DNA of 64,000 nucleotides from Endomychus coccineus. Lineage: Eukaryota > Arthropoda > Insecta > Coleoptera > Endomychidae. This document shows, piece by piece, positions 46,783-58,829 of this stretch (positions are counted from its first letter, which is position 1; each line of letters begins with the position of its first letter). Position numbers and translations under genes: made by a program. The notes beneath the pieces are model-generated. The model searched no databases and had not been told where the DNA came from. It saw nothing but the letters and a program-made list of their open reading frames with translations. Where the stretch lies: assembly GCA_958510875.1 (NCBI GenBank), contig OY294071.1:36362581-36426580 (forward strand), read 5' to 3'.

Positions 46783-49700
46783 ATGAGTGCACCTGAATAT
46801 CCCGAGCATTTGAACCCGTTTAGGGATAGCGAAAAACCAAAATTGAAGAACAGTTTGAGACGATCGTTCAGGGAGATCACAGGAAAAATGTAAGAAATTA
46901 TTTTCGACTTTGCACTTTCTAAACAAAGCTAGCAGAGGTCGCTCTGTATAGCAGAAATAAAACAAGAAACAGCTCCAATATCCACGTTATTTTACAAGTA
47001 TGAAATTCTGATTTCACTTATAGCTAATCTTCTATAACAAATAATTTATGTTTCAAGACTGCTTAACCCAAATTGAAATTTGAAGATTCAATAAAAAGTG
47101 TAGTACTCATAATTAACTATAATCCCTCATTGTATTCAATGTGAAATATGAATTAAACATGGATCATGGGATATTTTTAAACTAAACGGATTACCAAGTC
47201 AGTAACCATTCAGTACCAATATTGAGAGAATTCAACAAATAAATGAAAGAATCATATATTCAGTTTGATCCAAATTAGTATTCCATAAATTACAATTTGG
47301 AAAACAATCAAAATAAAATTCATAAAACGCACAATTTTAGATGTTTTGAAAACCCGTAGGAACAGTAACATCGTCGACTTCACTACTGTTGGGGCGTATA
47401 TAAGAGGGGTTTGGGAGCCCCCAGCCGCACCCCCCCCCCCGGGTTGTCTCATGCAAACACAATAATCATTATTCTGCGGCATAGAATAGATCTGGTACTA
47501 TTTACCCGGCGCCCACGAACAGATTCCATAGAGGTAATACATAAATAGAGGTAAAAAGCGTTATTCCCACTGCAACGTAGGGGATAAAAAAAAATGGTGT
47601 TTAAATAGCCCCCTCCCCATTGAAAAGCCATAAATACGTCCCTGTTACCGATTAAACCAATATATTGCAAATGATTACAAACAGCTAAAGATGTGAAAAG
47701 ACGTCAATCGTTACTATACTGTGTGTCGTATTGCAAGTTTATTTGAATTAACGTAGCTAGTCGAAATATAGATTGACATAAATACGTTCAACAAGTCTTG
47801 TATAATTATAATATTTCGATCAGGTCAACTGTCAAAATCATTGGATTACAATCGCTTTTATCCACTCAAAATAATTTTTTATAGCGGCTGGCTAACGGCG
47901 TATAAGGAATCTACATTCAAAAAATTTCAAGTTTGTCAGCTTTATAGTTCCGGAAATGGTATGATGAGTGAGTCAGTCAGTGGTATTTCTTTTATATTTA
48001 AATAAACAGGGTGATTATCTTTGACAGTCTATTAGAAGTATCTGTTGAACGAAAATAGTTACTGATCTGGAAATTTGACTATTGATCTACAGGAATAAGA
48101 TCTATTCAAATGCCATAATGAAAAGAGCATATTCTCCATACAAAAAACGGTGAAATACATTTTTCATAAATCTGGCAACGTCGCTTTATAAGAATAGAGA
48201 AGAATCACAATTTGAATTATTGCAAATAATCCTTACGTAGCAGTTCTACCCAAACTGTTAACGTTCCGATTCAGCTTTTCTTTTGTATGTAAACTATTTT
48301 TCTCACCTTTCTTCGACCCGTCCAATGGAAATATCAGTCCGTCGGGAAACTAGATATTCTTTTGAATGTAGCCTCTCTTCCTAGCCATTATGCGACCTCG
48401 AGATAACAAGGTGCTTAGATCTATCGCTTTTACATGGCGTTAGGGTCGAAAACCATTAATTATTCAAAACCTTCTCAGAAAATTAGTTTTCACCACATTA
48501 CCTGCAGCGACATCCTGTTATTACGAATTAACTTAAATAAATAAACTCTAATATGGGAGATAATAAAAGTTATATTGTAAACTATAGAAGTAGGTTACAT
48601 AAATAGGGTTATAGCCTTTTAGCATTAGTTACTGTTGTATGTTAACAAATCTTATTTTATTTTGAATAGTGGGACTGTAATTCTTCTCATTCGTACCGAT
48701 TTTATAGAATATCCAGTGATTATACAATATACTCTTGAGAGAAGATAAGAAATTAAGGGTCCAATCAAGCTGTAAGGAATGTTTTATGCTATTTTATGTT
48801 GATCGAACAAATAATGATTGTGAATTGATTTCAATAGTTCTCAGTCAAATAACTTTTGGTAGATCTGTAGACTCAGGAATATTATTCACTCAGGATTTCA
48901 GCTCTTATAGTCCGTTAAAGAAATAAAGAATCAGATTTGTACACATTTAATGTAGATATTTGAATTCACAATCTTGGTTTGATTACTTTTCTGGTAAAAG
49001 CCAGATAAAATAACGAAGTTACGTAAAAAATAATTGTTTGAATAGTGATATCATGTAATATTTACAACATATTAACCTCACCATATCATCAACAACTGAA
49101 CAAACCACTTAGGTATCTAGAGCTAATTGCGCCATCGTTATCAGTTTCAACTGACGCACAAATTTTGAAATGTAATCGATTAAACCAGAATATCGAAGTT
49201 GGCACTTTACCTACCTTTGTGTAAATCTATAACATATTGGGTGTCAGGGAATTGCAAAAAATTCAGGGGATAATACTCGAAACATTAATGCCACAAGCTC
49301 CCATAATATGTTTTCGAATACTCAAAATTAAACTCAACAAGTTTTTTTGTTAGTGTACTGATCGGCACATTTATCAGTCATGATCTTTTGTATTCTTGGT
49401 TCAAATTTGACGTAAATCTCTAAATATCAAAGGGCCGTGACTTTCAAAACAGAGTGACCAAGTACAATTGAAGATCATCAAAAAATCTGCGGAACATTCA
49501 ATTTCCTATAGCATAACATACTACATTCAATTTTAATATAATATTTTTCTCAACTTTGCAGTGTGATCATGTGAGGTTCTTTGCGAAAACTGCTCCACAA
49601 AAAGTTGATTTTCTATTCCGGGCCAAGAGCAGCTCCTCATGATATACAAAGCACAAATTCTACCTGCTCCTGGAAAACACGTTTGGAGTTTGGGTCCCAA

Positions 49701-52700
49701 ACATACGCTGAAGCTCTTACAATTCTATTCACTTGCTAATTCATTGACCTCTCTAGGGCATCGTAGAAAGGTGGACGATCTCTCCCTTTTCTATAGAAAT
49801 TTCCATGATCGCTGCTCATTGGAAATCTGTTATTCCAACACGAGCGATTTAGGCAGACTAAAGGAGCTCAGGCTAGTCGCATTTTCGTTGTCAAGCTCGA
49901 GACATGCCGAACTTCCTTATACTAGATTCTTTGCCTAGTGAGGTCTTTTCTGATGCCTATAATCTCCGAACTTTCAAGAAAAATTCCAATGCTACATCCA
50001 GTCCCAACACTCCACCGCTGGCACAAACGATGTTCTAAGAACATTATAGGCTTTCCTCTGGTTTGGTCAACATATATGAAAAATAATGCGTGAACAAGAA
50101 AATAAAAATTGTGTACAAAGGCGATAAACAAACTTATAGCAAATAATATTGGACATGTCTATTTATGCAAAGGAACATAAATTACCGTAGAGTAAATCTA
50201 TGACTTATATGACTTACTTTGACTAGTTTTGGTTAACTTACAAATATTGTGGACATGTCCTGTTTTCACTGAACGGCTTACTTACTCATAGTGTATTTCA
50301 CGGGACGTGATTATTTTCGAGAGTTGATAAATGCCGATGAAAGGAAGACTCTGTTTTTAATTGTTGTGGACATCTCCCTGCTCAAATGGACGCCCCTCAA
50401 AAGTTTATTTCTAGGTTAGTCAAAACCAACAAATGATTATACGACAGTTATTTGATGATTTGAAATTCCTTATGCATTGATTCATCATTACCACAAAACA
50501 GTGGAATAAATAAACAAAACTATCATTTATTGCAGACCGATTAAGATAAAATCATAACCATCCTTTCAATAACTCCATTTTATTTGTTTGGAAATATCAA
50601 AATATAGTTTGAAAATAAGTAATATTAATGAACTTTTTGTATCGATGATGTAGACTGAGATTTGCATTCATATCAATCGGTTATTATTCATGATCATGAG
50701 TTATTGCTTTTGAATAACAGTTCAATTATTTGCATGAGATCGAAGGGGACTTTAACTTTACTATTAATACTGTTTATCAGAATGTTACTGGGCTATTGTC
50801 AATTATAAATTAAATCTCTAGACAATTCTTCAAGCATATGCGTTTGCGTAGATAATTAAATGGTTTGGAATTTGAAACACTTGTGCCTATGCAAGATGAA
50901 CATATTCGTTAAAGACATAATAATAACCATAAAAACTGACTCCGGAAATCATATGGTGGGAAATGGGCTCCATGTTAGAATAATTAGTTCAGTTTATATT
51001 CCTCCGAATTATAAATCGTCAAAACTAATTTCGTGATATTTTGTGTGATATGTTTTTACTAAACGAATAAATGAATTTTGTGGACAGTGTTTCTTTAACA
51101 GCTCATTCTTTGCTGATAAGATAGTAAAGTTTTTGCATGGGAGTAGAAGTGGCGTTCATATTTACATTATCACCTCGTAAATTTTCGATTACCATGACTT
51201 ATATATAATACACAGCATATAATTATTATATTATTATTTTGAGTTTTGTTAGCTTATCCTGGTATTGTAACCAATCAGGCATATATCCTATTGCTCAATG
51301 TGTCCTATTCAAGTTGTAAACGCTTCATAAAGTATAAAACTTTTATTTTCCATAGGGTTTGTTTCCATTACTTTCATTTTGAGGATACATGTTTACTGCC
51401 CTCACAATATGGAGTCTAGGAAAGTATTTTAATATGCCTACAAAAAAAATTATGGACAATTTCACAGCGTATGAGCTGAGCAGAATTTGTGGTTCCGACA
51501 CTGTAACGTGGTTAGTCATGGTCTTAGGTTAAAACTAACGTTAAAATAAAAATTTTCACCTCCGAAAATGTACTATATCGGTATCAGAATGAGGTCGACC
51601 AAAAATTTTTTCCCATACCCCCCATGAAATTTTTCTCTGAAATTTGTTCAATTAATTTTCAAAAGAGCCCCTACTAAAATTTTGAGTCCATCATCTCTTT
51701 ACAACATGATCTTATCAGGGTTATTGTGTGAGAAAAGCATAATTCAGAGTCTTAACACGCTGTAACCTGGTTAATCATGGTCTGAGATTAAAACTAACAG
51801 TAGAATCGAATTGCTCACCTTCGGAAACGTACTATATCAGATTTCCATTAGAATCTATGAGGTTGATCAAAATCTGAAATATCTACCGCCAAACCTGGCA
51901 CTCATCAGTCATCACTAATACAGATGGCTGGAAAAGGAACGGAAAATCTGGAGCAGGGATATGTGGATCGACCTTAGCCTATCCAAAGTCCTTGGTACTT
52001 TTCTGGCTCATAAACATACATATTCAGAGTGCATATACGTTCTGTTGTACAATGGGCGTATAGTTGGCTGTGCGGGAGCAAGCTACCAACTTCAAGCTCA
52101 GTGTTACCAACATAGCGGTTTTCAAGCTAGATCTATCGGTTTCGTTTTAATTTGGCCGGTAAAACATCATTCAGCAGTTTAGTGGATTTTTGCTCCATGT
52201 GCAAGTTGAGCTTACTCTCTAATGTGAGGCATGTCCCAAGGTTTGACGTTTTGGGAATTAATGAGCAAGGGAGATAATGAGAAATTCAGTACGTGTTCGC
52301 CAGATTTTAGAATTGTATGGGAAGTTCTGAGTTATTTTCATCCCTGGGCATATCGTAGTTCTAATATAAGAATATAACAATTACTGTAATTATATTGCAA
52401 ACCTGTAACATACACTACACGAATAATAGAAATTCTCAAAACATTTACTTCATGTTAACCACGCTGTGGAATTGGATGTTTACATTCTTCATATTACAAA
52501 TAAAATTTTTATATTCTGACTTTTAAAGTCAATATGTTCATGACCCACATCATACATACATACTAGGTTGATTCTGTTTGTTTTTTATATTCCTTTAAGA
52601 GTCCATTAATTGATTTTATTTGAATACTGCATATAAGCTATGTATCCAAGTGCACTTAGTGTAATGATTATATGAACGGAAAAGAGATTATTTGAATGAC

Positions 52701-55700
52701 ATTGACCTTTAAATAACTAATTATAAAATTAGGTAAATTAGCCTGTAGTAATGCATTTATTTGTATAAGCTTTAAGCAATAGGAAGTGTGAAGTGAATGC
52801 ATTAATTTTACATTACAATGTAGATCATATACACGCTGGTAGCTCCACAGTGACAAAATCGAATCTTTTGTAGACAACACTTATTATTATTGTGAAGCCC
52901 TGAAATCTTCTTTGGGGATGTTTCCATAATTGTCTTAGGTGTCTTCGTCAGTACTGCTTATTTCTTAAAACGGTATCTTAGAGACCAGTTTTTAGCTCTC
53001 TTTTTGGAATGATCCTGGAATATTGTACCAGTAGTTTGACTGTTATAGTGAGGAGTGTTGTAGTTATTCCATAAAAGGTTCAGATGCTTTGAAAAAAGTA
53101 CTTTTTTTAGCAAGGCGATTAGCAGTTTCATTTGCCTCTAGGTGCCAGTAGTCTAGCTCCCTGTTATTTTTACCAAAAATTGAGAGGCTCCTGGCATCGT
53201 TATGGTATTAAGTGATTTCTTCAGTGTGCCAACACTCCACGACGCATTCCTACTGGAGTGACATTTTGAAAAAATCGATTTTGATTGACCTCATCGAAAT
53301 GGGGCATTTTCGAGGGTCGAACTCCTTCTATCATATCTAACAAGGCATCGATTTGATGGCGATCTCGTAATTCCAATGGCGACAACTTTCTTAAAAATAT
53401 TACCTTGAAAAGTTGTGATTAGAATTCCAATATTTTTCTTCAACAAATCGGAAAGGGTTGACTCGAATTAAATGAAACGGATTATCACCTACTCAAAGAC
53501 AAATAATAAATTAATGCATGCTGTGTCTGATTATGAGCTATGTAGGACGATGGATTAATAGGATAGTAGTCGTTTTGTTTTTGCTCGTTGATATAATGTC
53601 ATCTAATTGTACGGATGTCAACAATATATATTATGCAAATTGTGAATGTTGCTGAATTATTTCCTCTAATTGTATTAAGTAGGACAAGTTGCCTTAAACA
53701 GCTGATCACATGTTCTTTGAGAATTTATTAATTTGAAAATTACTTCATTTATAGCTGCGGTGTAAATATTAAATGTCTCAAAATGAATACTACTGATACT
53801 GATACCAATTGTTCGAAACGTGATTATTACATTTGATTGGAAAAGACAAACTCAGATTTCAATTAACAAGATCTATAGCTTATGGTCGGTGCTAGGTTGT
53901 AGTTATGTCCAAATTTTGAAGCTTCTTATTTGCTGGGATAACGCTTCAAGAAAAATAATTTGACTTCCTTCGTTTGTTCTTTGAATACTTTCTACGGTTA
54001 TCTTACATAACTCTGAAGGAGATCTCATGATAGAAATGGTTACCCGAGCATCTCTGAGAATCACCCGTTGCTGGTTCCACGGTTTAGCAATTTTCTTTGC
54101 CCATATTCCCACAAAGACATGTTAATTTTACGAATACATCGAAAAATCGATTTGCGAACCATATGCAATTCAATCCTTTCCTAAGAGTATGTGAAAATAT
54201 GCAGTTTACCTTCACGTTGGTGTTTTATTAATTGTTACATTTCAGTTTCAGACAACAGTCTTTCCGGAAGAAGAAGCCTGTAGAACATATTGCAGAAGAA
54301 GTTGCGATTCGTCATCCTATAAGTGAATATACTTTACATATTACTTTATTTATTCGTACTAGAGCCTTGCCCTTGTGGCTTGTACATAAGAAATTATCAT
54401 TTTGATTCTCCGTTGAAGTAAAATTTCAAATTGTAGGGAATCCTTCGTATATTCGGACGACAAACGTATCAAGCATGCTTCCAGATTTAAGGGGTAATAT
54501 TGAACCATTACCTAGGTCTCGCTTCAAGGAAAGAATATCGATGAATCCCCACATCAATGGTGGAGCAACATTATATAGAACTCACGAAGTTCAATCTCTT
54601 GCTTCTCTAGAATTTTTCAACCCATTTGATGGTAGTGAAACGACCCCTCCACCGACACCTGCACGAAGAAAATCAAAGAAGAAAGCCCCATTGCCTCCTG
54701 ATTCTTCTAATGAAAACGTAAGTAGGGAATAGCATATATTCCGTAAGTCTAGGAATGTTTTTAACTTTTGGAGTGAATGAATGACATAATGTTGCATTCG
54801 TAGGAGGTATTGCTGTAATAAATTGTCCCTGGTCTTCATCTTGGAACATTGTCTTAGTATATAAACTTTTAATGTGTCGCTTGCGTCATCATTATCTTTC
54901 TAGTTGTTGAATAGAACGGTTAGGCTTTTCATCTGTTTCATTTCCATGTTTATGTTCTCCAGGTCCATCAGGGAAACCCATCAGTCACATATTTGTGAGC
55001 CTCTATACATAGCAAAACAAGTTTAGGGTCAGATGTGAACGCACACTCTAGATTTGCCTGAATGTTTGACAGAACGGGTAATTTTGCTCTCCAAACATTT
55101 TCGATGTCGTGTATTTTCGCCTGGAAGATGTGGGACATTCCAGGGACTCTATACTCGAGCGTTCATCCACGATTTTTATAAATATATATTCTTTTTTATG
55201 TCAAACCACTTAACTGATTAGAATAGAAGTAAATGAAGAAAGATAAAGCTGAATTGCGTCTCTCCTAATGTAAATATTGACTAGTACAGGAATAACAAAT
55301 ATATTTAATTTACAGATTAGCGGAGACCTAAATCACCGTTACCGAGATTCAAAATGGAGTTTGACATCCAACGATAGCGAAAACACATACTTCGATGAGA
55401 TGAGCGAAACTAGTGAAGTCAATTACTCACTAGATTTAAGCAAAGGATTAGAAAGTTTCACGAAGGAAATGAGTAGGCTTAACGATGACACCCTAAACGA
55501 TCTTACGGAAGAACTTGTTGTCAATTCTGAAGAAAATAGAAAGTCATCTGTGCCAGATTTGATTGTATCGTGTCCAACTCCACAAAATAAAGAAGAAGAA
55601 GAAATAGAAGAGGAAAATGTTATGATTAATGATACAAATTCAAAGAATGTTCAGTATGACAAGGGAAGTGGAGATGATGTTCTGGAAAAATTAGTAAAGA

Positions 55701-56248
55701 ATGATTCGGAGAAAGATGAGATTGAATTAAACAATAATATAATCATCCAGGAGGTGACTAGATTTGAGGATGCCACTGATATTTTAAACGAATCTAAGTG
55801 TAAACGAATTGAATGTGATAATGAAAACCTAGACCAAAAAAATAGCAATACTGCTTTGACTGACAATAATGATAGGAATGAAGAAATTAGTTTATATAAG
55901 CAAAACGTCAATTCTTTCAAAGATGAAGGTATCATCAATATAGAAATAGAAGCTACCGATGAAATGGCTGGTTTTCCTAACATTGGTCTTAGCCATGAAG
56001 AAGTATTTCCTACCGATGATATTGTTCTAAGGTATATTCTTGAAGACAAAGAGCAATCACGAAAAAATTTGGGTTCTACGCACAGCTTGAAAGAAAAAAG
56101 TGATTCGAATGTTAGCAACAGAAGCTTATTATATTTATCACAATCTAACAAAGAGATTTATCAATCTATGGAAAGTTCAGTTCCGAAACAACGGAAAAAT
56201 AAATTGACTAAATCTATTCTTATGGGGGAACAATACTCCGAGTATTGA
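46783..56248 (+). CDS. Uncharacterised NPF-motif protein, 465 aa, four exons
   Basis: Exons 46783-46889, 54246-54322, 54437-54717 and 55316-56248 join in a single frame with GT-AG borders. I do not recognise the family. N-terminus: MSAPEYPEHLNPFRDSEKPK, then a basic stretch (LKNSLRRSFREITGKIFRQQ, then SFRKKK). A second NPF (NPFDG, about 123-127) precedes a Pro-rich basic motif (TPPPTPARRKSKKKAPLPP). The last exon (310 aa) is acidic, Asn/Ser/Glu-rich and probably disordered, ending KSILMGEQYSEY. No signal peptide or membrane span. NPF motifs bind EH-domain proteins, so an endocytic adaptor role is a guess. AATAAA at 56411-56416 follows. The 7.4 kb first intron is the weakest link, though phase and residues fit. 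Confidence 0.72.
49620..50120 (+). pseudogene. LINE pol 3' fragment
   Basis: MIYKAQILPAPGKHVWSLGPKHTLKLL, then SLGHRRKVDDLSLFYRNFHDRCSLEI and, after a shift, LETCRTSLY-like and SYNLRTFKKNSN-like pieces. This is the C-terminal end of the same LINE group as the fragment at 3390-3480, which has the same MIYKAQ...PKHTLKLL core. It carries stops and shifts and has lost the RT core. Confidence 0.75.
51488..51890. repeat. Direct repeat, two units about 265 bp apart
   Basis: CTGTAAC-TGGTTA-TCATGGTCT-AG-TTAAAACTAAC, then TCACCT-CG-AAA-GTACTATATC and GAGGT-GA-CAAAA, occur at about 51500-51605 and 51766-51875. No coding sense seen. Confidence 0.6.
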
Positions 56249-56416
56249 AGCCTTTTATTTAGAAATTGCTTTGAAAAGTAGTTCCTTTTTATTTGAAAGT
56301 AGATTTGGCTAACGGTTTTTCCTGTAGAATACCATCACGACTTATATTATTTATTACTCATCGGGAGAAATATGTAGTGTGATATTATCGATTCATCGGC
56401 ATAATTGCCAAATAAA

Positions 56417-58420
56417 TATTTTTATAGTTATATTATTGTCTTTTATTCAAGATTGTTGGAAGTATCTTCAGCGCAACCTGAACACTATTGTTCATTCTTA
56501 ATTTAAACTAAGAGAATGGTTGGATAAATCTTTTTTCCTGTTTCCTTTCTGGTTAATAATCTTTGGAATGAAATCGATTTGTTAATTGAAGTTATTAAAA
56601 CACAAATTGTAGACGGAAAATAGGAATAGTACAGTCTTGGTGTTAAAATTTTCGGACTAATTCTATAGCGCCTTGGAAATTTCCTTTTCTTTGCGGATTC
56701 TTAAACTTTACGGTATTCACTTCAAATACTAAAAAGAAATAGAAGTGCTTTGTAAAGGATTTTTTGAGGTAGCCGATTATTAATCTGAAGTAGGAATTTA
56801 AAAATTCGCTATTCGACACCCCCCCCCCCCCCCCCAAATATGTACGATATAATAGGGGCTCAACGAAAAATAAGTTATATTCTGTTTGTTTTGAGCAAGT
56901 TTTGCAAGGATATAAAACCATCTTAATAAGAAAACTGATTGCTTCAATTCCTAAAAGGGCGAAAACTACCCCTGCAATTTGAAATTTAATAATGACTAAA
57001 ATATTAAGAGCTTTTGAGCTTGCAAATCTGAAGTCAATAATTTAATATTCACTAATACGGCCCATATAATAGGGGTACAATGGAAAATAAGCAGTTTTGT
57101 TTGTTTTGAGCTAGTATAACTTTTTTTAAATTAATTAACGATGTATTGAAGATAAATTAAAAATGTGCAACGACTTAAGAAATGTGTGAATATGAGAATA
57201 TATAAAAATTATGATTATTCCTTTAAAATTGAAAAAATTGGGGGATTTTACCGCCAAACTCCTTATTTTGGTCATCTCCTTGTTATTAACGCTAAAAATC
57301 ATCCAAAAAGGTCTTTTAATTCTCTTTAAAGTAAAGTAGGTCAAAACGGTACAGAGGTGTCAGTTTTTCTATATTCATCTTATTACTCAATAAATAAACA
57401 TCAACACTTAACTTCAAACAATTATCTCCTAGACTAATAACTTTATCAAAAAATGAAAAACATCATTTTCCTTGTCTATTGCAATAAAAATTCATTCTTT
57501 CAAAATGTGCAAAATCCTTTATATCCATTAATCACGATCAAAAAAGTTTGAACGTGTACATAATAGGAAGAAGTGAAAACGGAACTTTTAAAATGTTTTT
57601 TTCTTGCATCATTTTTAATTTTGCAAGAAAATTTTGAGCTACTGGGCTACTGCAATAAGCTTTAATTTGGTTCAAGGTACATGTTAGAGATTTTTTTATA
57701 ACCCAGAGTTATGACTAATAAATTATAAAAGAGTTCACATTTTGGATACACTATAACACTATAAATAAGAAACACACTCATCCATTCAAGTAAACAAGGG
57801 TGATTATTTCTTATTTACAGAGTTATAACTGTTTGTAGAGCATGACCTGTTCAGGTCTACGTTCAAATGCACCTAACATTAACTACATGTCGGTAACGAT
57901 GAGCCTAAATAAATTTTTAATTCATGGATTATTATTATTATTTCATAACCTAACTTGTTGTTATGGCAAACTTTTTCGGAAATGTGATCCTCTCAGTAAT
58001 TTCAAAACGCTGCGCTAGCGCTACTAAGCTTGCTCACTATAATAAACTCGCCGGCGTCTAGCTAGTAAAGTCGCCTAGTGTAATTACACCTTTTAAGACC
58101 TTTAGTAAACTCAAGAAGTTTACGGAAACTAGTCAATACAAAAGCATTCAACAAATCCAAGCGTCACATTGAAATTTAAAAATTACTTAGATAAAGAAAC
58201 TGATACGTTGGTGATATAGGTATTTGTCCTAGTTCTATTAGCCCTCAAGACAACCACACTTGGTACAGTGGAAATTTTCAATACAATTGTTGGAATGTGG
58301 AACTTTCAATTACAGCTGAGCATCCTAGACTTGTTTTGTTATTAAAAATGCAATTTGAGATGATTCGAAATATAGTAAAAAAGAGTTGTCACTCTGATAT
58401 GGCAATAATCATAAATTGGC
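56417..58420. other. Intergenic stretch after the NPF-protein gene
   Basis: AT-rich and without a gene. It holds a C18 tract (about 56818-56835) and a diverged duplication: ATATAATAGGGG-TCAA-G-AAAATAAG then TGTTTGTTTTGAGC at about 56848-56897 and 57066-57111. The remainder shows nothing. Confidence 0.55.
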
Positions 58421-58499
58421 ATCATGTGTGATCGTTTAATTAAGTTTTCAGCAGCAGTAGGTATTCACACAGAACACTGCTGTGATTACCAAAGGATAT

Positions 58500-58829
58500 T
58501 AAATGCGCGCGCTATTTTGATCCAACGAGACACTGACTTCAGTTGTTCAGTTGTAGCGTCGTTCCGTTCGTCTACTGACACCGTCGCGACGTCTCCTCTC
58601 GTAGCACGTGTCATTTCCTTCCGTATAGTCACAACACACAACAGTGTCGGGTTTAGTGTAGATATCACTTGGTGTTGAATAGAATTTTGCATTGAGAGAG
58701 TTTTTCGAAGGGCGGTTAATAGATGATGGACATATCGAAGGGATAAATGTGCTGGTGTGTGCAATTTCTTGGAATATTCAAATTCAACAGTGATGTCTCG
58801 AAGGAAACAAGCTAATCCTGCCAAATTAG
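58500..58829 (+). promoter_or_regulatory. CpG-rich promoter/5' UTR candidate before the MSRRKQ exon
   Basis: 58505-58640 is rich in CpG (GCGCGCGC, TAGCGTCGTTCCGTTCG, CCGTCGCGACG) in an AT-rich setting, and has TTCAGTTGT at about 58545, an Inr-like TCAGTT. It lies 250 bp upstream of a short exon that starts MSRRKQ. TSS inferred only. Confidence 0.35.
58793..58829 (+). CDS. Candidate first coding exon encoding MSRRKQ repression motif
   Basis: ATG at 58793 reads MSRRKQANPAKL and then G/GTAGTC, a usable donor. MSRRKQ-P at the extreme N-terminus is the NuRD-binding motif of FOG, SALL, BCL11 and ZNF423/521 zinc-finger repressors, and in those genes it lies on a short first exon with a long intron after it. 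FOG proteins (MSRRKQSNP) are closest. No zinc-finger exon is seen up to 64000, so the rest should lie past the right edge. Alternatively it joins the exon at 62056 (phases are compatible: G + AA ATG). It could be chance, but seven residues at an ATG with a donor is hard to dismiss. Confidence 0.5.

Larger units (their letters stand above)
46890..54245 (+). other. First intron of the NPF-protein gene (7.4 kb)
   Basis: Contains a C11 tract (47431-47441) in a GC-richer patch (47380-47520), a LINE 3' fragment (49620-50120) and a directly repeated block (51488-51890). Elsewhere only AT-rich DNA; no exon with good borders was seen. Confidence 0.6.

Noticed and set aside
47252..47670. Short frames around the C11 tract
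   Set aside because: Low-complexity Gly/Pro frames caused by the poly-C patch.
55651..56151. 166-codon minus frame
   Set aside because: Antisense shadow of the last exon of the NPF-protein gene.
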